From contig HF988090.1 in the NCBI GenBank assembly GCA_000434635.1, positions 4,350 through 35,654 of the forward strand: a stretch of DNA of 31,305 nt. Direction: 5' to 3'. The stretch's first letter is position 1, and each line of letters starts with the position of its first letter. The DNA is from Firmicutes bacterium CAG:110 (GTDB lineage Bacteria > Bacillota > Clostridia > Oscillospirales > Oscillospiraceae). Shown piece by piece: positions 1-6,627 of this stretch. A program made the translations under genes and the position numbers. The notes under the pieces are model-generated. The model saw nothing but the letters and a program-made list of their open reading frames with translations, was not told the origin of the DNA and ran no database searches.

Positions 1-232
1 CTCCGCCGCTGACACCCGCCACGATGTCGTTCATGGCATTGCCCAGTGTCAGCGGCAAATCATTCGGTTTTCGCAATCCCAGCATTTTGGTTAAGTCCCC
101 CTGCGGATCAACATCCAGCAGAAGAACCTTTTTGCTCTGCATCGCCAGTCCAGCGCCCAGATTATACACCGTAGTGCTTTTCCCCACGCCGCCCTTCTGG
201 TTGGCAACGGCAATGACCTTTGTTTTTGCCAT
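1..232 (-). CDS. ParA/Soj family partition ATPase, N-terminal part (runs off the window)
   Basis: The first 77 codons of a ParA-type ATPase read leftwards and leave the window still open. The visible part has the deviant Walker A motif KGGVGKST at residues 13-20 and the Walker A' motif DVDPQG at residues 40-45, which are diagnostic of the ParA/Soj/MinD superfamily. These ATPases position plasmids, integrative elements or chromosomes together with a ParB-like DNA-binding partner. The ATG at 230-232 is preceded by AAGGAGG (minus strand, 241-247) at good spacing, so the start is firm. The AT-rich surroundings, the divergent small gene and the lack of nearby chromosomal partition genes suggest a plasmid- or ICE-type ParA, but the partner would lie outside the window. 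Family confidence is high; the assignment to a mobile element is inference. Confidence 0.93.
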   Translation of the reverse strand, partial: MAKTKVIAVANQKGGVGKSTTVYNLGAGLAMQSKKVLLLDVDPQGDLTKMLGLRKPNDLPLTLGNAMNDIVAGVSGG

Positions 233-258
233 TTGGGTTTCCTCCTTAAATAGATTTA

Positions 259-341
259 GCCGCCTGCGGTGAAGCAGACGGCTATGTACTGGAAATAGAA
301 AAACCGCTTACCTGAAAACAAGTAAGCGGCTAAGATATGTA
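259..341. repeat. Two hairpins, each followed by TATGTA, between parA and the small gene
   Basis: Two inverted repeats lie in the divergent region. The first has arms 259-267 and 274-282 (9 bp, one mismatch) and is followed directly by TATGTA at 283-288. The second has perfect 8-bp arms 304-311 and 322-329 around an A-rich 10-base loop, with TATGTA at 336-341. A relative of the second is found at 705-740. They could be transcript hairpins, operators, or binding sites for a partition or recombination protein. The sequence does not decide between these. Confidence 0.6.
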
Positions 342-423
342 TAAATCTCGTAGAAACAGCATCCATTTTTTGTCTGGGCATGGTTTGCTTGTTCCGTGGG
401 ATACTAACCCAGAGGTGATAAAA

Positions 424-678
424 ATGGCAAAAAAGGATATGACCCATCCCGATGTGACTCGTGGGCCAAGAAATGAGACTTCCCCTGTCCCCCAGATTCA
501 AGGCAAGGCAAAAAGCGGCAAGGAAAAAGCAAATCCCATCATTGCCGGAACCACCGGTGCAAATCAGAAGGTATGGCACGAAAAGCCGATTTCCAAAGCT
601 CACGGAATCATTGACACAGACCTGGCAAGGGATAATCTGGAGAATGACATTCCTTTCGCGGATTTGCAGGACTTGTAA
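424..678 (+). CDS. Small hydrophilic protein of unknown function, 84 aa
   Basis: I do not recognise this gene. The chosen start is the ATG at 424, preceded by AGAGGTGA a few bases upstream; an in-frame ATG at 337 sits beside a hairpin and has no ribosome site. The product is hydrophilic, rich in Lys, Pro, Asn and Gln, with no membrane segment or signal peptide and no motif I can name. It begins MAKKDMTHPD and ends with an acidic stretch (NDIPFADLQDL). It is divergent from parA across a 190-base region with two hairpins, and a third related hairpin lies just after its stop. That context suggests an accessory gene of the same mobile or formerly mobile segment. It is probably a real gene, because the reading frame fits a ribosome site and the composition looks protein-like. 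Confidence 0.55.
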   Translation: MAKKDMTHPDVTRGPRNETSPVPQIQGKAKSGKEKANPIIAGTTGANQKVWHEKPISKAHGIIDTDLARDNLENDIPFADLQDL

Positions 679-704
679 TACCCAAAGTAGGGCGTACTAT
701 CACT

Positions 705-740
705 CGCTTACCTAAAAACTGGTAAACGGGTTGGTATGTA
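705..740. repeat. Third hairpin with downstream TATGTA
   Basis: Arms 705-712 and 721-728 (8 bp, one mismatch) enclose an A-rich 8-base loop, with TATGTA at 735-740. Arms, loop composition and the 6-base gap to TATGTA match the hairpin at 304-341, so the two flank the small gene at 424-678. No T-run follows directly, so it is not a typical terminator. Confidence 0.6.
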
Positions 741-926
741 TTAGACTCTTTTCACGGGTGCGGTAATAACTTTCTGAATCAGCTCGTCCACACAATCCGC
801 AAAGCGTCCCTCTCTAATCAATCGGTTTTCATTTGGACAAGGCTTTGTAGAAGAACCCTGAAATCTGATTGCGACAAATAGAGATAATATTTCTTCTGAA
901 ACATCGCGCATTCCCCTTTTTCTCAT
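741..926 (-). CDS. Doubtful small gene of unknown function, 61 aa
   Basis: This is an open frame of 61 codons with ATG at 924-926 and TAA at 741-743. I do not recognise the product. It is a mix of charged and aliphatic residues without a membrane segment, ending in a helix-like stretch (CVDELIQKVITAPVKRV). No convincing ribosome site precedes the ATG, so it may be a remnant of a longer gene or a chance frame. It lies between a hairpin and a gene fragment, which makes decay plausible. Confidence 0.27.
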   Translation of the reverse strand: MRKRGMRDVSEEILSLFVAIRFQGSSTKPCPNENRLIREGRFADCVDELIQKVITAPVKRV

Positions 927-961
927 AATTTCACTACAATACTTGGGCTTTGACGATATGA

Positions 962-1099
962 TACCGTAACCCTGTAATATGTGTTGGTGGCTCTTTTACG
1001 GTACTTCATGTTGCCTGTATTGGTGAGGCGGTGCAGCTGCTTCGGGAGAAGCTGGATCAGAAGAATGTGTACTTTATGAACCCGGCACTGGATATGTAA
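962..1099 (+). pseudogene. 3' fragment of an unrecognised gene, no start codon
   Basis: A reading frame with protein-like composition ends at TAA 1097-1099, with the C-terminal stretch EKLDQKNVYFMNPALDM. In frame upstream it meets a TGA at 959-961. It has no ribosome site and no plausible start near its beginning. This looks like the 3' end of a gene whose 5' part is missing. An 8-bp inverted repeat (962-969 and 996-1003) lies over the left end of the fragment. One reading is that the neighbouring accessory segment inserted here and left the target gene's tail. I cannot name the parent protein. Confidence 0.35.
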
Positions 1100-1105
1100 T
1101 ACTAT

Positions 1106-1195
1106 TTCCTGATTAAAATCTTTGATTTTAATCAGGAAGGCATCGCCTAATGGCGCTGCCGGTTTTGTGATTTATAAGGAAAGAAATCACAAAAC
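1106..1195. repeat. Three adjacent hairpins (15-bp, 9-bp and 12-bp stems)
   Basis: The first is a perfect 15-bp stem, arms 1106-1120 and 1124-1138, with a TTT loop. The second abuts it directly: arms 1139-1147 and 1152-1160 (one mismatch) around TAAT. The third is a perfect 12-bp stem, arms 1162-1173 and 1184-1195, with a 10-base loop. None is followed by a clear T-run. The segment is non-coding in all frames I examined. Confidence 0.8.
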
Positions 1196-1205
1196 AAGTC
1201 TCATA

Positions 1206-1263
1206 TGAACTTCATGCCCTTCGGGCAATTAAAATCTTTTTTAGAGATTTTAATTGAAGTTCA
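1206..1263. other. Perfect three-way-junction palindrome (possible structured RNA or cruciform)
   Basis: An outer 9-bp stem (1206-1214 with 1255-1263) encloses two hairpins. One has a 5-bp stem, 1215-1219 with 1223-1227. The other has a 10-bp stem, 1228-1237 with 1245-1254, and a 7-base loop. All pairs are Watson-Crick and no base is unpaired at the junction. It can form on either strand, so orientation is unknown. An ATTAAAATCT-type stem similar to that in the 1106 hairpin recurs here, suggesting one composite element. Confidence 0.75.
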
Positions 1264-1275
1264 GTATAAATACTT

Positions 1276-1303
1276 GGGGAGCGGCACTGAGCCGCTCCCC
1301 TTT
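1276..1303 (+). terminator. Intrinsic terminator after the hairpin array
   Basis: A perfect 10-bp GC-rich stem (1276-1285 with 1291-1300) with a 5-base loop is followed by TTTCT. It separates the hairpin array from the flavoprotein gene that starts at 1372. Confidence 0.8.
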
Positions 1304-1371
1304 CTGCGTCGTATGATTTTGGCCGGACGGCGCACACTTACACTATAAACTACGAAAGAGGGAAATTTCCC

Positions 1372-2328
1372 ATGAGGAATGAAAAGCTTTACGATGTGAT
1401 CGTTATCGGCGGCGGCCCGGCGGGGCTGACGGCGGCGCTGTACCTTGCCAGAGCGGGCTGTCGGACGCTTGTGCTGGAAAAACGCGGATACGGCGGGCAG
1501 ATCGCCATTACCAATGAGGTGGTAAACTACCCCGGCGTGCCGAAGACCAGCGGCATGGAGCTTACCGATACCATGCGCCGTCAGGCGGAGAACTTCGGCG
1601 CGGAATTCCTGATTGCGGAGGCACAGGAGCTGTCCCTTTTCGATGCCGAGAAAACCGTGAAAACCTCTGCGGGGGATTTTCGCTGCTTAGGCGTACTTCT
1701 TGCCACCGGGGCGCAGCCGAAAATGGCGGGTTTCCGGGGCGAGGAGGAATTCAGGGGACGCGGCGTTTCCTACTGCGCCACCTGCGACGGCGCGTTTTTC
1801 CGGAATAAGGACGTTTTCGTGATCGGCGGAGGCTTTACGGCGGCGGAGGAAAGCGTTTTTCTGACGAAATTTGCCCGTCATGTGACCATGCTGATACGGA
1901 AAAATGACTTTGCCTGCCCTGCCTCCGTGGCGGACAAAGCCAGAAACCACGAGAAAATCACCGTTCTTTTCAACACCGTCATGCAGGAGGTTTCCGGCGA
2001 TGACGGCCTGCGGCGTATCCAATACCAGAATACCGCCACCGGCGAGATCATCGACTACCAGAGTCCGGACGGCGAGACCATCGGCGTGTTTGTCTTTGCC
2101 GGGTACGCCCCGGACACGGCACTGGTTTCCGGCATTGCCGAGCGGGACGCGCGGGGATATATTATCACCGACGAAAATCAGAAAACCTCTGTTGAGGGAC
2201 TTTACGCGGCGGGCGACATCTGCGTCAAGCCCCTGCGGCAGGTCATAACCGCTGCGTCGGACGGCGCGGTCGCGGCAGCCGCGCTGGAAAAGTATTGCGG
2301 GGCGCTGCGGGGGGAATCTTGTATTTGA
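1372..2328 (+). CDS. trxB: Thioredoxin reductase-like FAD/NAD(P) pyridine nucleotide-disulfide oxidoreductase
   Basis: This 318-residue cytosolic flavoprotein has the thioredoxin reductase architecture: an N-terminal FAD dinucleotide motif GGGPAG (residues 13-18), the redox-active CATC pair (Cys135/Cys138) in SYCATCDG, a second dinucleotide motif beginning GGG at 152, and the C-terminal FAD motif AAGD followed by RQVITAASDGAVAA. Length fits the family. The usual NADPH-phosphate motif HRRxxFRA is replaced by IRKNDFACP near residues 175-183, so the electron donor could be NADH, or the protein may belong to a divergent clade. The start is ATG 1372 with AGAGGG upstream. No thioredoxin gene is adjacent. 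It precedes the sigma module by 117 bases but appears separately transcribed, because a promoter-like pair overlaps its 3' end. Confidence 0.88.
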   Translation: MRNEKLYDVIVIGGGPAGLTAALYLARAGCRTLVLEKRGYGGQIAITNEVVNYPGVPKTSGMELTDTMRRQAENFGAEFLIAEAQELSLFDAEKTVKTSAGDFRCLGVLLATGAQPKMAGFRGEEEFRGRGVSYCATCDGAFFRNKDVFVIGGGFTAAEESVFLTKFARHVTMLIRKNDFACPASVADKARNHEKITVLFNTVMQEVSGDDGLRRIQYQNTATGEIIDYQSPDGETIGVFVFAGYAPDTALVSGIAERDARGYIITDENQKTSVEGLYAAGDICVKPLRQVITAASDGAVAAAALEKYCGALRGESCI

Positions 2329-2347
2329 ATCCCCCCTGTGGTACAAT
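2319..2347 (+). promoter_or_regulatory. Candidate promoter for the first sigma module
   Basis: TTGTAT (2319-2324) is separated by 17 bases from TACAAT (2342-2347). The -10 matches five of six consensus bases and the -35 only three, so this is a moderate candidate. Confidence 0.4.
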
Positions 2348-2377
2348 ATCAAAAAGACGGCAGAAAATTCTTATGAT

Positions 2378-2401
2378 AAATTTGCAACCAAAAGCAAATT
2401 T
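2378..2401. promoter_or_regulatory. Inverted repeat upstream of the first sigma gene
   Basis: Perfect 8-bp arms AAATTTGC (2378-2385) and GCAAATTT (2394-2401) lie 8 bases apart, inside the predicted leader of the first sigma gene. They could be an operator or a leader hairpin. There is no T-run, so it is not a terminator. Confidence 0.5.
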
Positions 2402-2445
2402 CTGCGTATAGAAAGGTGAAATGTTCAGAAAAAGGAGGGCTGCAA

Positions 2446-3003
2446 ATGAATGACGATCAGATCATTCAGCTATATTTTGACCGCTCAGAGCAGGCGATCA
2501 AAGAAACGGACACCAAGTACGGTGGCTACTGCTACAGCATTGCCTACAACATTCTAACCAATCCGGAGGACGCGGAGGAAAGCGTCAGCGATACCTACCT
2601 GTCCGCATGGAACGCCATGCCGCCCCGGCGTCCTCCGGCGCTGGCGGCATTTCTGGGGAAAATCACCCGGAATCTTTCCATTGACCGATGGAGAAAGCAC
2701 CGCGCCTTCAAGCGGGGCGAGGGGCAGATCGAGCTTGCACTGGAGGAACTGCGGGAATGCGTCAGCGGGACGGAAAGCGCCGAGGAAACGGCCATCCGGA
2801 AGGAAATTCTGGCAAGCCTGAACCGGTTCCTCGGCACGCTGAAGGAGACGGAGCGGAGCGTGTTCCTCTGCCGCTACTGGTATCTGGATTCCACTGAGGA
2901 AATTGCGGAAAAGTCCGGCTTTACGGTCAGCAAGGTCAAATCCATGCTGTTCCGTATCCGCAAGCGGCTGTATGCGCAGCTGACGGAGGAGGGATTGGTA
3001 TGA
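2446..3003 (+). CDS. ECF-type sigma-70 family sigma factor (first copy)
   Basis: This 185-residue protein carries sigma region 2, centred on a stretch ending PEDAEESVSDTYLSAWNAMP and followed by LGKITRNLSIDRWRK. Its C-terminal region 4 helix-turn-helix is TEEIAEKSGFTVSKVKSMLFRIRKRL. No region 3 separates them, as is normal for ECF factors. The start chosen is ATG 2446, because AAGGAGG (2432-2438) lies seven bases upstream; an in-frame GTG at 2416 has only a weak site. Its stop overlaps the next start by four bases (ATGA), so the sigma and its membrane partner are translationally coupled. The 24-bp inverted repeat at 2378-2401 may be regulatory. The same pair recurs directly downstream. The signal sensed and the target promoters are unknown. 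Confidence 0.9.
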   Translation: MNDDQIIQLYFDRSEQAIKETDTKYGGYCYSIAYNILTNPEDAEESVSDTYLSAWNAMPPRRPPALAAFLGKITRNLSIDRWRKHRAFKRGEGQIELALEELRECVSGTESAEETAIRKEILASLNRFLGTLKETERSVFLCRYWYLDSTEEIAEKSGFTVSKVKSMLFRIRKRLYAQLTEEGLV

Positions 3004-3845
3004 CGGATATGGAACTGCTGGACATTCTGGGCGGCGTTCGGGGAAAATACATATTGGAAGCCCAGCAAATGCGTGAAGGCCGCAAAAAAGCGCCCCGCTT
3101 CCGCTATGTGCGGCAGCTGGCGGCGGTGATCGCCCTGATTCTGATATTGGCGATTTTCCTGAACACCGCACCCGGCGCGGCTGCTGTTGAATACGTGAAG
3201 GAAAAGGTCGCCAGCCTGATCGAAACCCTTTTCCCGCCGAAAAAGATGTCCATGGATATCGAGGGGTTGCCGTATGAGGGCGATTACGCGGCAGACGGCG
3301 TGGAGCCGCAGGCCACCGCCGAAACGCCCCAGCCGGGATTTGCGATTTACTATGATGTTGACAACTACACAATGGTGAAGGATGGCGACGTCACCTACAT
3401 TCGCCCGTATCAGAAGCCCATGACCCGCGAAGAGGTGCTGGAAGCCTACGGAGATTATCTTTCCCAGTTGCCGGAAGAAGAGCGGGAACGACAGATCGAC
3501 GCCCTTATGAATCCCCAGCCGGATACCTCTTTGCCCACCTGCGAAATCGAGATCGTTCATCTGGATACGTCCTATGAAGATGCCGCTTCTCAGGAACGCG
3601 CAGAGCTGGAAACGCAGTGGGAAATTAAGGAGCACACAGAAAGCAACCGAATCACGTTCTCCATGTACAGCGGCAGCGAATGGAATTCTCCTTTAGAAGT
3701 GCGGGACTATATTTCCGATGAACAGAGCGGCTGCTTCCGCATTATCCGCCGATTCTTCATGGAAGCAGCGGAGGGGCATGGCGTGCGATTCGCGGCCATG
3801 GTGGATACATTCGCCGTAATTCAGCCTCCCAAAAACGGCGAATGA
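3000..3845 (+). CDS. Single-pass membrane protein, putative anti-sigma partner (first copy)
   Basis: This 281-residue protein has a short cytosolic N-terminus (residues 1-38), one membrane helix at about 39-55, and a long extracytoplasmic domain. The cytosolic part contains ELLDILGGVRGKYILEAQQMREG-like sequence (residues 5-27). The second partner shares this segment (EILDMIGDAKGTYLWETQ), so it is the best candidate for sigma binding. The extracytoplasmic part is acidic and has no motif I can name. Four-base overlap with the sigma gene supports a sigma/anti-sigma pair. Calling it anti-sigma is inference from context and topology; it carries no recognisable zinc-binding anti-sigma motif. Stop TGA. 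Confidence 0.72.
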   Translation: MTDMELLDILGGVRGKYILEAQQMREGRKKAPRFRYVRQLAAVIALILILAIFLNTAPGAAAVEYVKEKVASLIETLFPPKKMSMDIEGLPYEGDYAADGVEPQATAETPQPGFAIYYDVDNYTMVKDGDVTYIRPYQKPMTREEVLEAYGDYLSQLPEEERERQIDALMNPQPDTSLPTCEIEIVHLDTSYEDAASQERAELETQWEIKEHTESNRITFSMYSGSEWNSPLEVRDYISDEQSGCFRIIRRFFMEAAEGHGVRFAAMVDTFAVIQPPKNGE

Positions 3846-3967
3846 AAGCCAGTGGAAATGCTCCTTATATTTTTCAAAAAAATTTCGTCCCGGCGCGCAA
3901 GATTTTCCTTCTTTTTCCGTGATGATAAGTGAAGGGCGCTTCAAACAGATACAAGGAGGTGCTTGCT

Positions 3968-4522
3968 TTGGACGATCAGAACATCATCGCGCTGTATTGG
4001 GCGCGGTCGGAAACCGCCATTTCCGAAACCGCGCAGAAATACGGCGGCTACTGCTTTTCGATTGCCAAAAACATCCTGACAAACCACGAAGACGCCGAGG
4101 AAAGCGTGAATGACACCTATCTCACGGCATGGAACGCCATGCCGCCCCGCCGCCCTTCCATTCTCGCGACCTTTCTCGGCAAGATCACCCGCCGTCTCGC
4201 CATCGACCGCTGGCGCTACCGGAACGCCTGCAAGCGGGGCGGCGGAGAGGTGACGCTGGCGCTGGACGAGCTGGAGGACTGCGCGTCTCAGGACAGTCTG
4301 GAAAAGGCCATGGACCGCAAGGAGCTTGCCGTGGCCTTCAACAGCTTTCTGGAATCCCTGCCGGAAACGGAACGGCTGGTGTTCCTGAGCCGGTACTGGT
4401 ACTTAGACCCCATTGCGGACATCGCCGAGCATTTCGGCTTCTCCGTCAGCAAGGTCACCTCCATGCTCCGCCGCACCCGAGGTAGGCTCAGACAGGCGCT
4501 GGAAAAGGAGGAATTGCTGTGA
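3968..4522 (+). CDS. ECF-type sigma-70 family sigma factor (second copy)
   Basis: This is a paralogue of the sigma at 2446, with 184 residues. Shared blocks include KYGGYC, ILTN-EDAEESV-DTYL-AWNAMPPRRP, FLGKITR-L-IDRWR and VFL-RYWYLD. Region 4 is IADIAEHFGFSVSKVTSMLRRTRGRLR. The start chosen is the TTG at 3968: AAGGAGG (3953-3959) sits eight bases upstream, and the N-terminus then reads MDDQNIIALYW, matching MNDDQIIQLYF of the first copy. An upstream in-frame start at 3929 would place the ribosome site inside the gene. A TTG start suggests reduced translation. Its TGA overlaps the GTG start of the next gene (GTGA). The 122 bases before it are AT-rich with no clear promoter, so the two modules may be co-transcribed. 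Confidence 0.9.
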   Translation: MDDQNIIALYWARSETAISETAQKYGGYCFSIAKNILTNHEDAEESVNDTYLTAWNAMPPRRPSILATFLGKITRRLAIDRWRYRNACKRGGGEVTLALDELEDCASQDSLEKAMDRKELAVAFNSFLESLPETERLVFLSRYWYLDPIADIAEHFGFSVSKVTSMLRRTRGRLRQALEKEELL

Positions 4523-5580
4523 ACGCCAACGAAATACTGGATATGATCGGCGACGCCAAGGGTACATACCTCTGGGAAACCCAGAAATACAGAGACGGCA
4601 CGGCGGGCGCGAAGCCCCTTCCCCTGCCCCGGCGCAGGCTCTGGCTGGTGGCCGCCGTGATCGGGCTGATGCTGCTGCTTGTGGGCTGCACGGTGGCGTA
4701 TGTGCTGCGGCTTCAGGACTTGAAGGTGGCCGAGTACCGCCCTACCACGCCCACCGTCTACGACGAAAACGGGGACGTCATTTCCTTGCCGACCCTCGCC
4801 CCGCGAACCCAGATCACGCTGCAAGGCGCCAATCAGGAGGCGCTGGCGGAATGGAACAGCTTTTGCCGGGACTATGACCCGGATGGCGCCATTGTGACGG
4901 CCAACGACAACAATGAGCTGGGAATCCCCAACCCATATTATATCCCTTATGGATGCTACAGCTGGGAAATGGTGAACAAGCTGGACGAGATCGTTCAAAA
5001 ATACGATCTGAAGCTGCTGTCGCCGGACGTGGGCTGTCAATCCTATGAATCCAGCGTGCTGTTTTCCTCGCTGGGCATTGACGGCGTGTTCCATGGGGAT
5101 GTGGAATATTTGAGCGGTTATTTCTACCCGGAGGGAACCTTCAATATCGCGCTGCTGTTCCAGCCGGACACCGACCAGTGGCCATATAAGGACAACTCTG
5201 CGTCATACTATTATTCCGTGAAGGAATACTTTGACCCTGTGTACTACGAGGTTGCCGACCTGGAAAGCTGCACCCAGTGGAACTACACCCGCAGCGACGG
5301 CAGGACGGTGCTGCTTGTGATGAATGACGAGCAGGCGCGGATCATTACCGACCTTCAGGACGCTCTTGTCACCGTGTCCTTTGCTTCGTCAAAATGGGAC
5401 GGCGGAAACAAGGTGCAGATGACGCAGAGCGCGCTGGAACAGATTTCGGAACAGTTTGACTTTTCCATCCAGCCCCACCCGGCGGACATGACCAAGGTGG
5501 ATACGCTTATGGAGGCAGCCCGGGCGGCCTACGAGGCAGAGCGCGCGGCAGCCGACGAAAATCTGTACACCAAGGGCTAG
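4519..5580 (+). CDS. Putative anti-sigma membrane protein (second copy), ending at an in-frame TAG
   Basis: It starts at GTG 4519, overlapping the sigma stop by four bases. Of 353 residues, 1-40 are cytosolic and share the EILDMIGDAKGTYLWETQ segment with the first copy. A membrane helix spans about 41-63 after an RRR stop-transfer-like cluster. The rest is extracytoplasmic, aromatic- and acid-rich, ending in an alanine-rich helix (AARAAYEAERAAADENLY). An LVGC sequence lies in the membrane helix, but it is too far from the N-terminus for a normal lipoprotein signal. The TAG at 5578-5580 is followed in the same frame by a long open stretch to 6585, so this is probably the N-terminal part of one 688-codon gene. 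No other gene in the window ends in TAG. Confidence 0.75.
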   Translation: MNANEILDMIGDAKGTYLWETQKYRDGTAGAKPLPLPRRRLWLVAAVIGLMLLLVGCTVAYVLRLQDLKVAEYRPTTPTVYDENGDVISLPTLAPRTQITLQGANQEALAEWNSFCRDYDPDGAIVTANDNNELGIPNPYYIPYGCYSWEMVNKLDEIVQKYDLKLLSPDVGCQSYESSVLFSSLGIDGVFHGDVEYLSGYFYPEGTFNIALLFQPDTDQWPYKDNSASYYYSVKEYFDPVYYEVADLESCTQWNYTRSDGRTVLLVMNDEQARIITDLQDALVTVSFASSKWDGGNKVQMTQSALEQISEQFDFSIQPHPADMTKVDTLMEAARAAYEAERAAADENLYTKG

Positions 5581-6585
5581 GAGCAGTATATTCAACAAGA
5601 GCTGGATAGAGCGGCGGAACATGGCACCCGCACACGGGACGGCCTGTTTTACTCCCTGTGTGACTTGAATGGGGACGGCGTAATGGAGCTTTTACCCGGC
5701 GGAAAGGTGTCTCTTTGGGAGATTTTGTCCATGCGGGATGGCAAATCTTTTCAATACGCGGATTTCGGAAACCTCGCCGGACTGTTCAGATTTACGGTTT
5801 GTGAAGACCATGTTCTGGAACTGAAGGACGATGATATCCTGAAAATGAGGGTTTATGATTATGAAGTACGGTATTATTTCCGGGCGGAAGCAGATGGGCT
5901 AACGTATCTGGAAGGGCTGGAACGGGAGGAAGGTATCTGGTATTCCCTGCCCGTTCTCCCTCCGGCAGACCCGAGAGCAAAGGAGCGGACGGAGATCACA
6001 GAGCAGCAGGCGCAGGCGATCATTGCGTCCTATGTTCCGCTGGAAACCCAGCCCGAGCGGCAGCAGATGAAGCGCTATGGCGAGCCGGTGAAGCCCATCC
6101 CCTGGACAGACCCCTACGCCATATACATTGCCGAGGCGCTGGAATGGCTTGAGGATGCGGGGAAATTAACCTACACGCTGATGGACTTGAACGGCGACGG
6201 AATACAGGAGCTGATTGCCAGAGACGTGTGGACGATACCGAGGGGCTGCACAGAGCCGGAGTACGAATTTTCCGTGCATACCATTGTAGACGGAGAACTG
6301 GAATTGGTGACAGATGATTCGATGACCGGCGTCTGCGAAGGCGGCATTCTGATGTACAGCGAAAAAGACGGGACGTACTACGCATTTTACCGCATGAAAG
6401 GTACAGAGCTGGAATTGATCGAAATGATTTATCAGGATCGTATTCAAAAATACTGGGTTCGCGCGGTCGAAGGCGAGAATCCCCAGTCGAGCAACTGCTC
6501 CGAAGAAACCGCCCGGTCTTACATCGCTCAATATCACCCCATCGAACTGAATATGAAGCCGTTTTCCGAGTATCCATTCAGTTGA
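5581..6585 (+). pseudogene. In-frame continuation after TAG: extracytoplasmic domain with two DxNxDG motifs
   Basis: This is the same frame as the gene at 4519, open for 334 codons to TGA 6583-6585. There is no ATG, GTG or TTG between the TAG and the first conserved motif; the first such codon, TTG 5665, falls inside DLNGDGVMEL and cannot be a sensible start. Two calcium-loop-like motifs, DLNGDGVMEL (near 5662) and DLNGDGIQEL (near 6184), each follow an aromatic strand (LFYSLC and LTYTLM) and resemble dockerin or EF-hand type loops. The sequence therefore looks like a duplicated Ca-binding-like module normally attached to the upstream membrane protein. Alternatives are TAG readthrough, or restart at an ATT six bases after the AGGAG that overlaps the TAG; both are less likely than a simple CAG-to-TAG mutation. 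Confidence 0.6.
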
Positions 6586-6588
6586 AAA

Positions 6589-6625
6589 AATCCCCTCTGC
6601 CCACAATAAACGGGCAGAGGGGATT
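6589..6625. terminator. Bidirectional intrinsic terminator between convergent genes
   Basis: A perfect 14-bp stem (6589-6602 with 6612-6625) with a 9-base loop lies between the convergent stops at 6585 and 6628. A-rich flank at 6585-6590 gives a T-run on the minus strand; the plus side is followed by a looser T-rich stretch. Confidence 0.85.
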
Positions 6626-6627
6626 CG

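Noticed and set aside
256..603. Minus-strand frame of 115 codons at the left edge
   Set aside because: It overlaps the better supported plus-strand gene at 424-678, has no ribosome site and crosses the hairpin at 304-329.
4675..4700. Lipoprotein signal (LVGC) in the second sigma partner
   Set aside because: The cysteine is about 57 residues from the N-terminus after a long cytosolic segment, so it is more likely just part of the membrane helix.
5665..6585. Independent gene starting at TTG 5665
   Set aside because: The TTG is inside the DLNGDG motif and has no ribosome site; the region is better read as the continuation of the gene interrupted at 5578.
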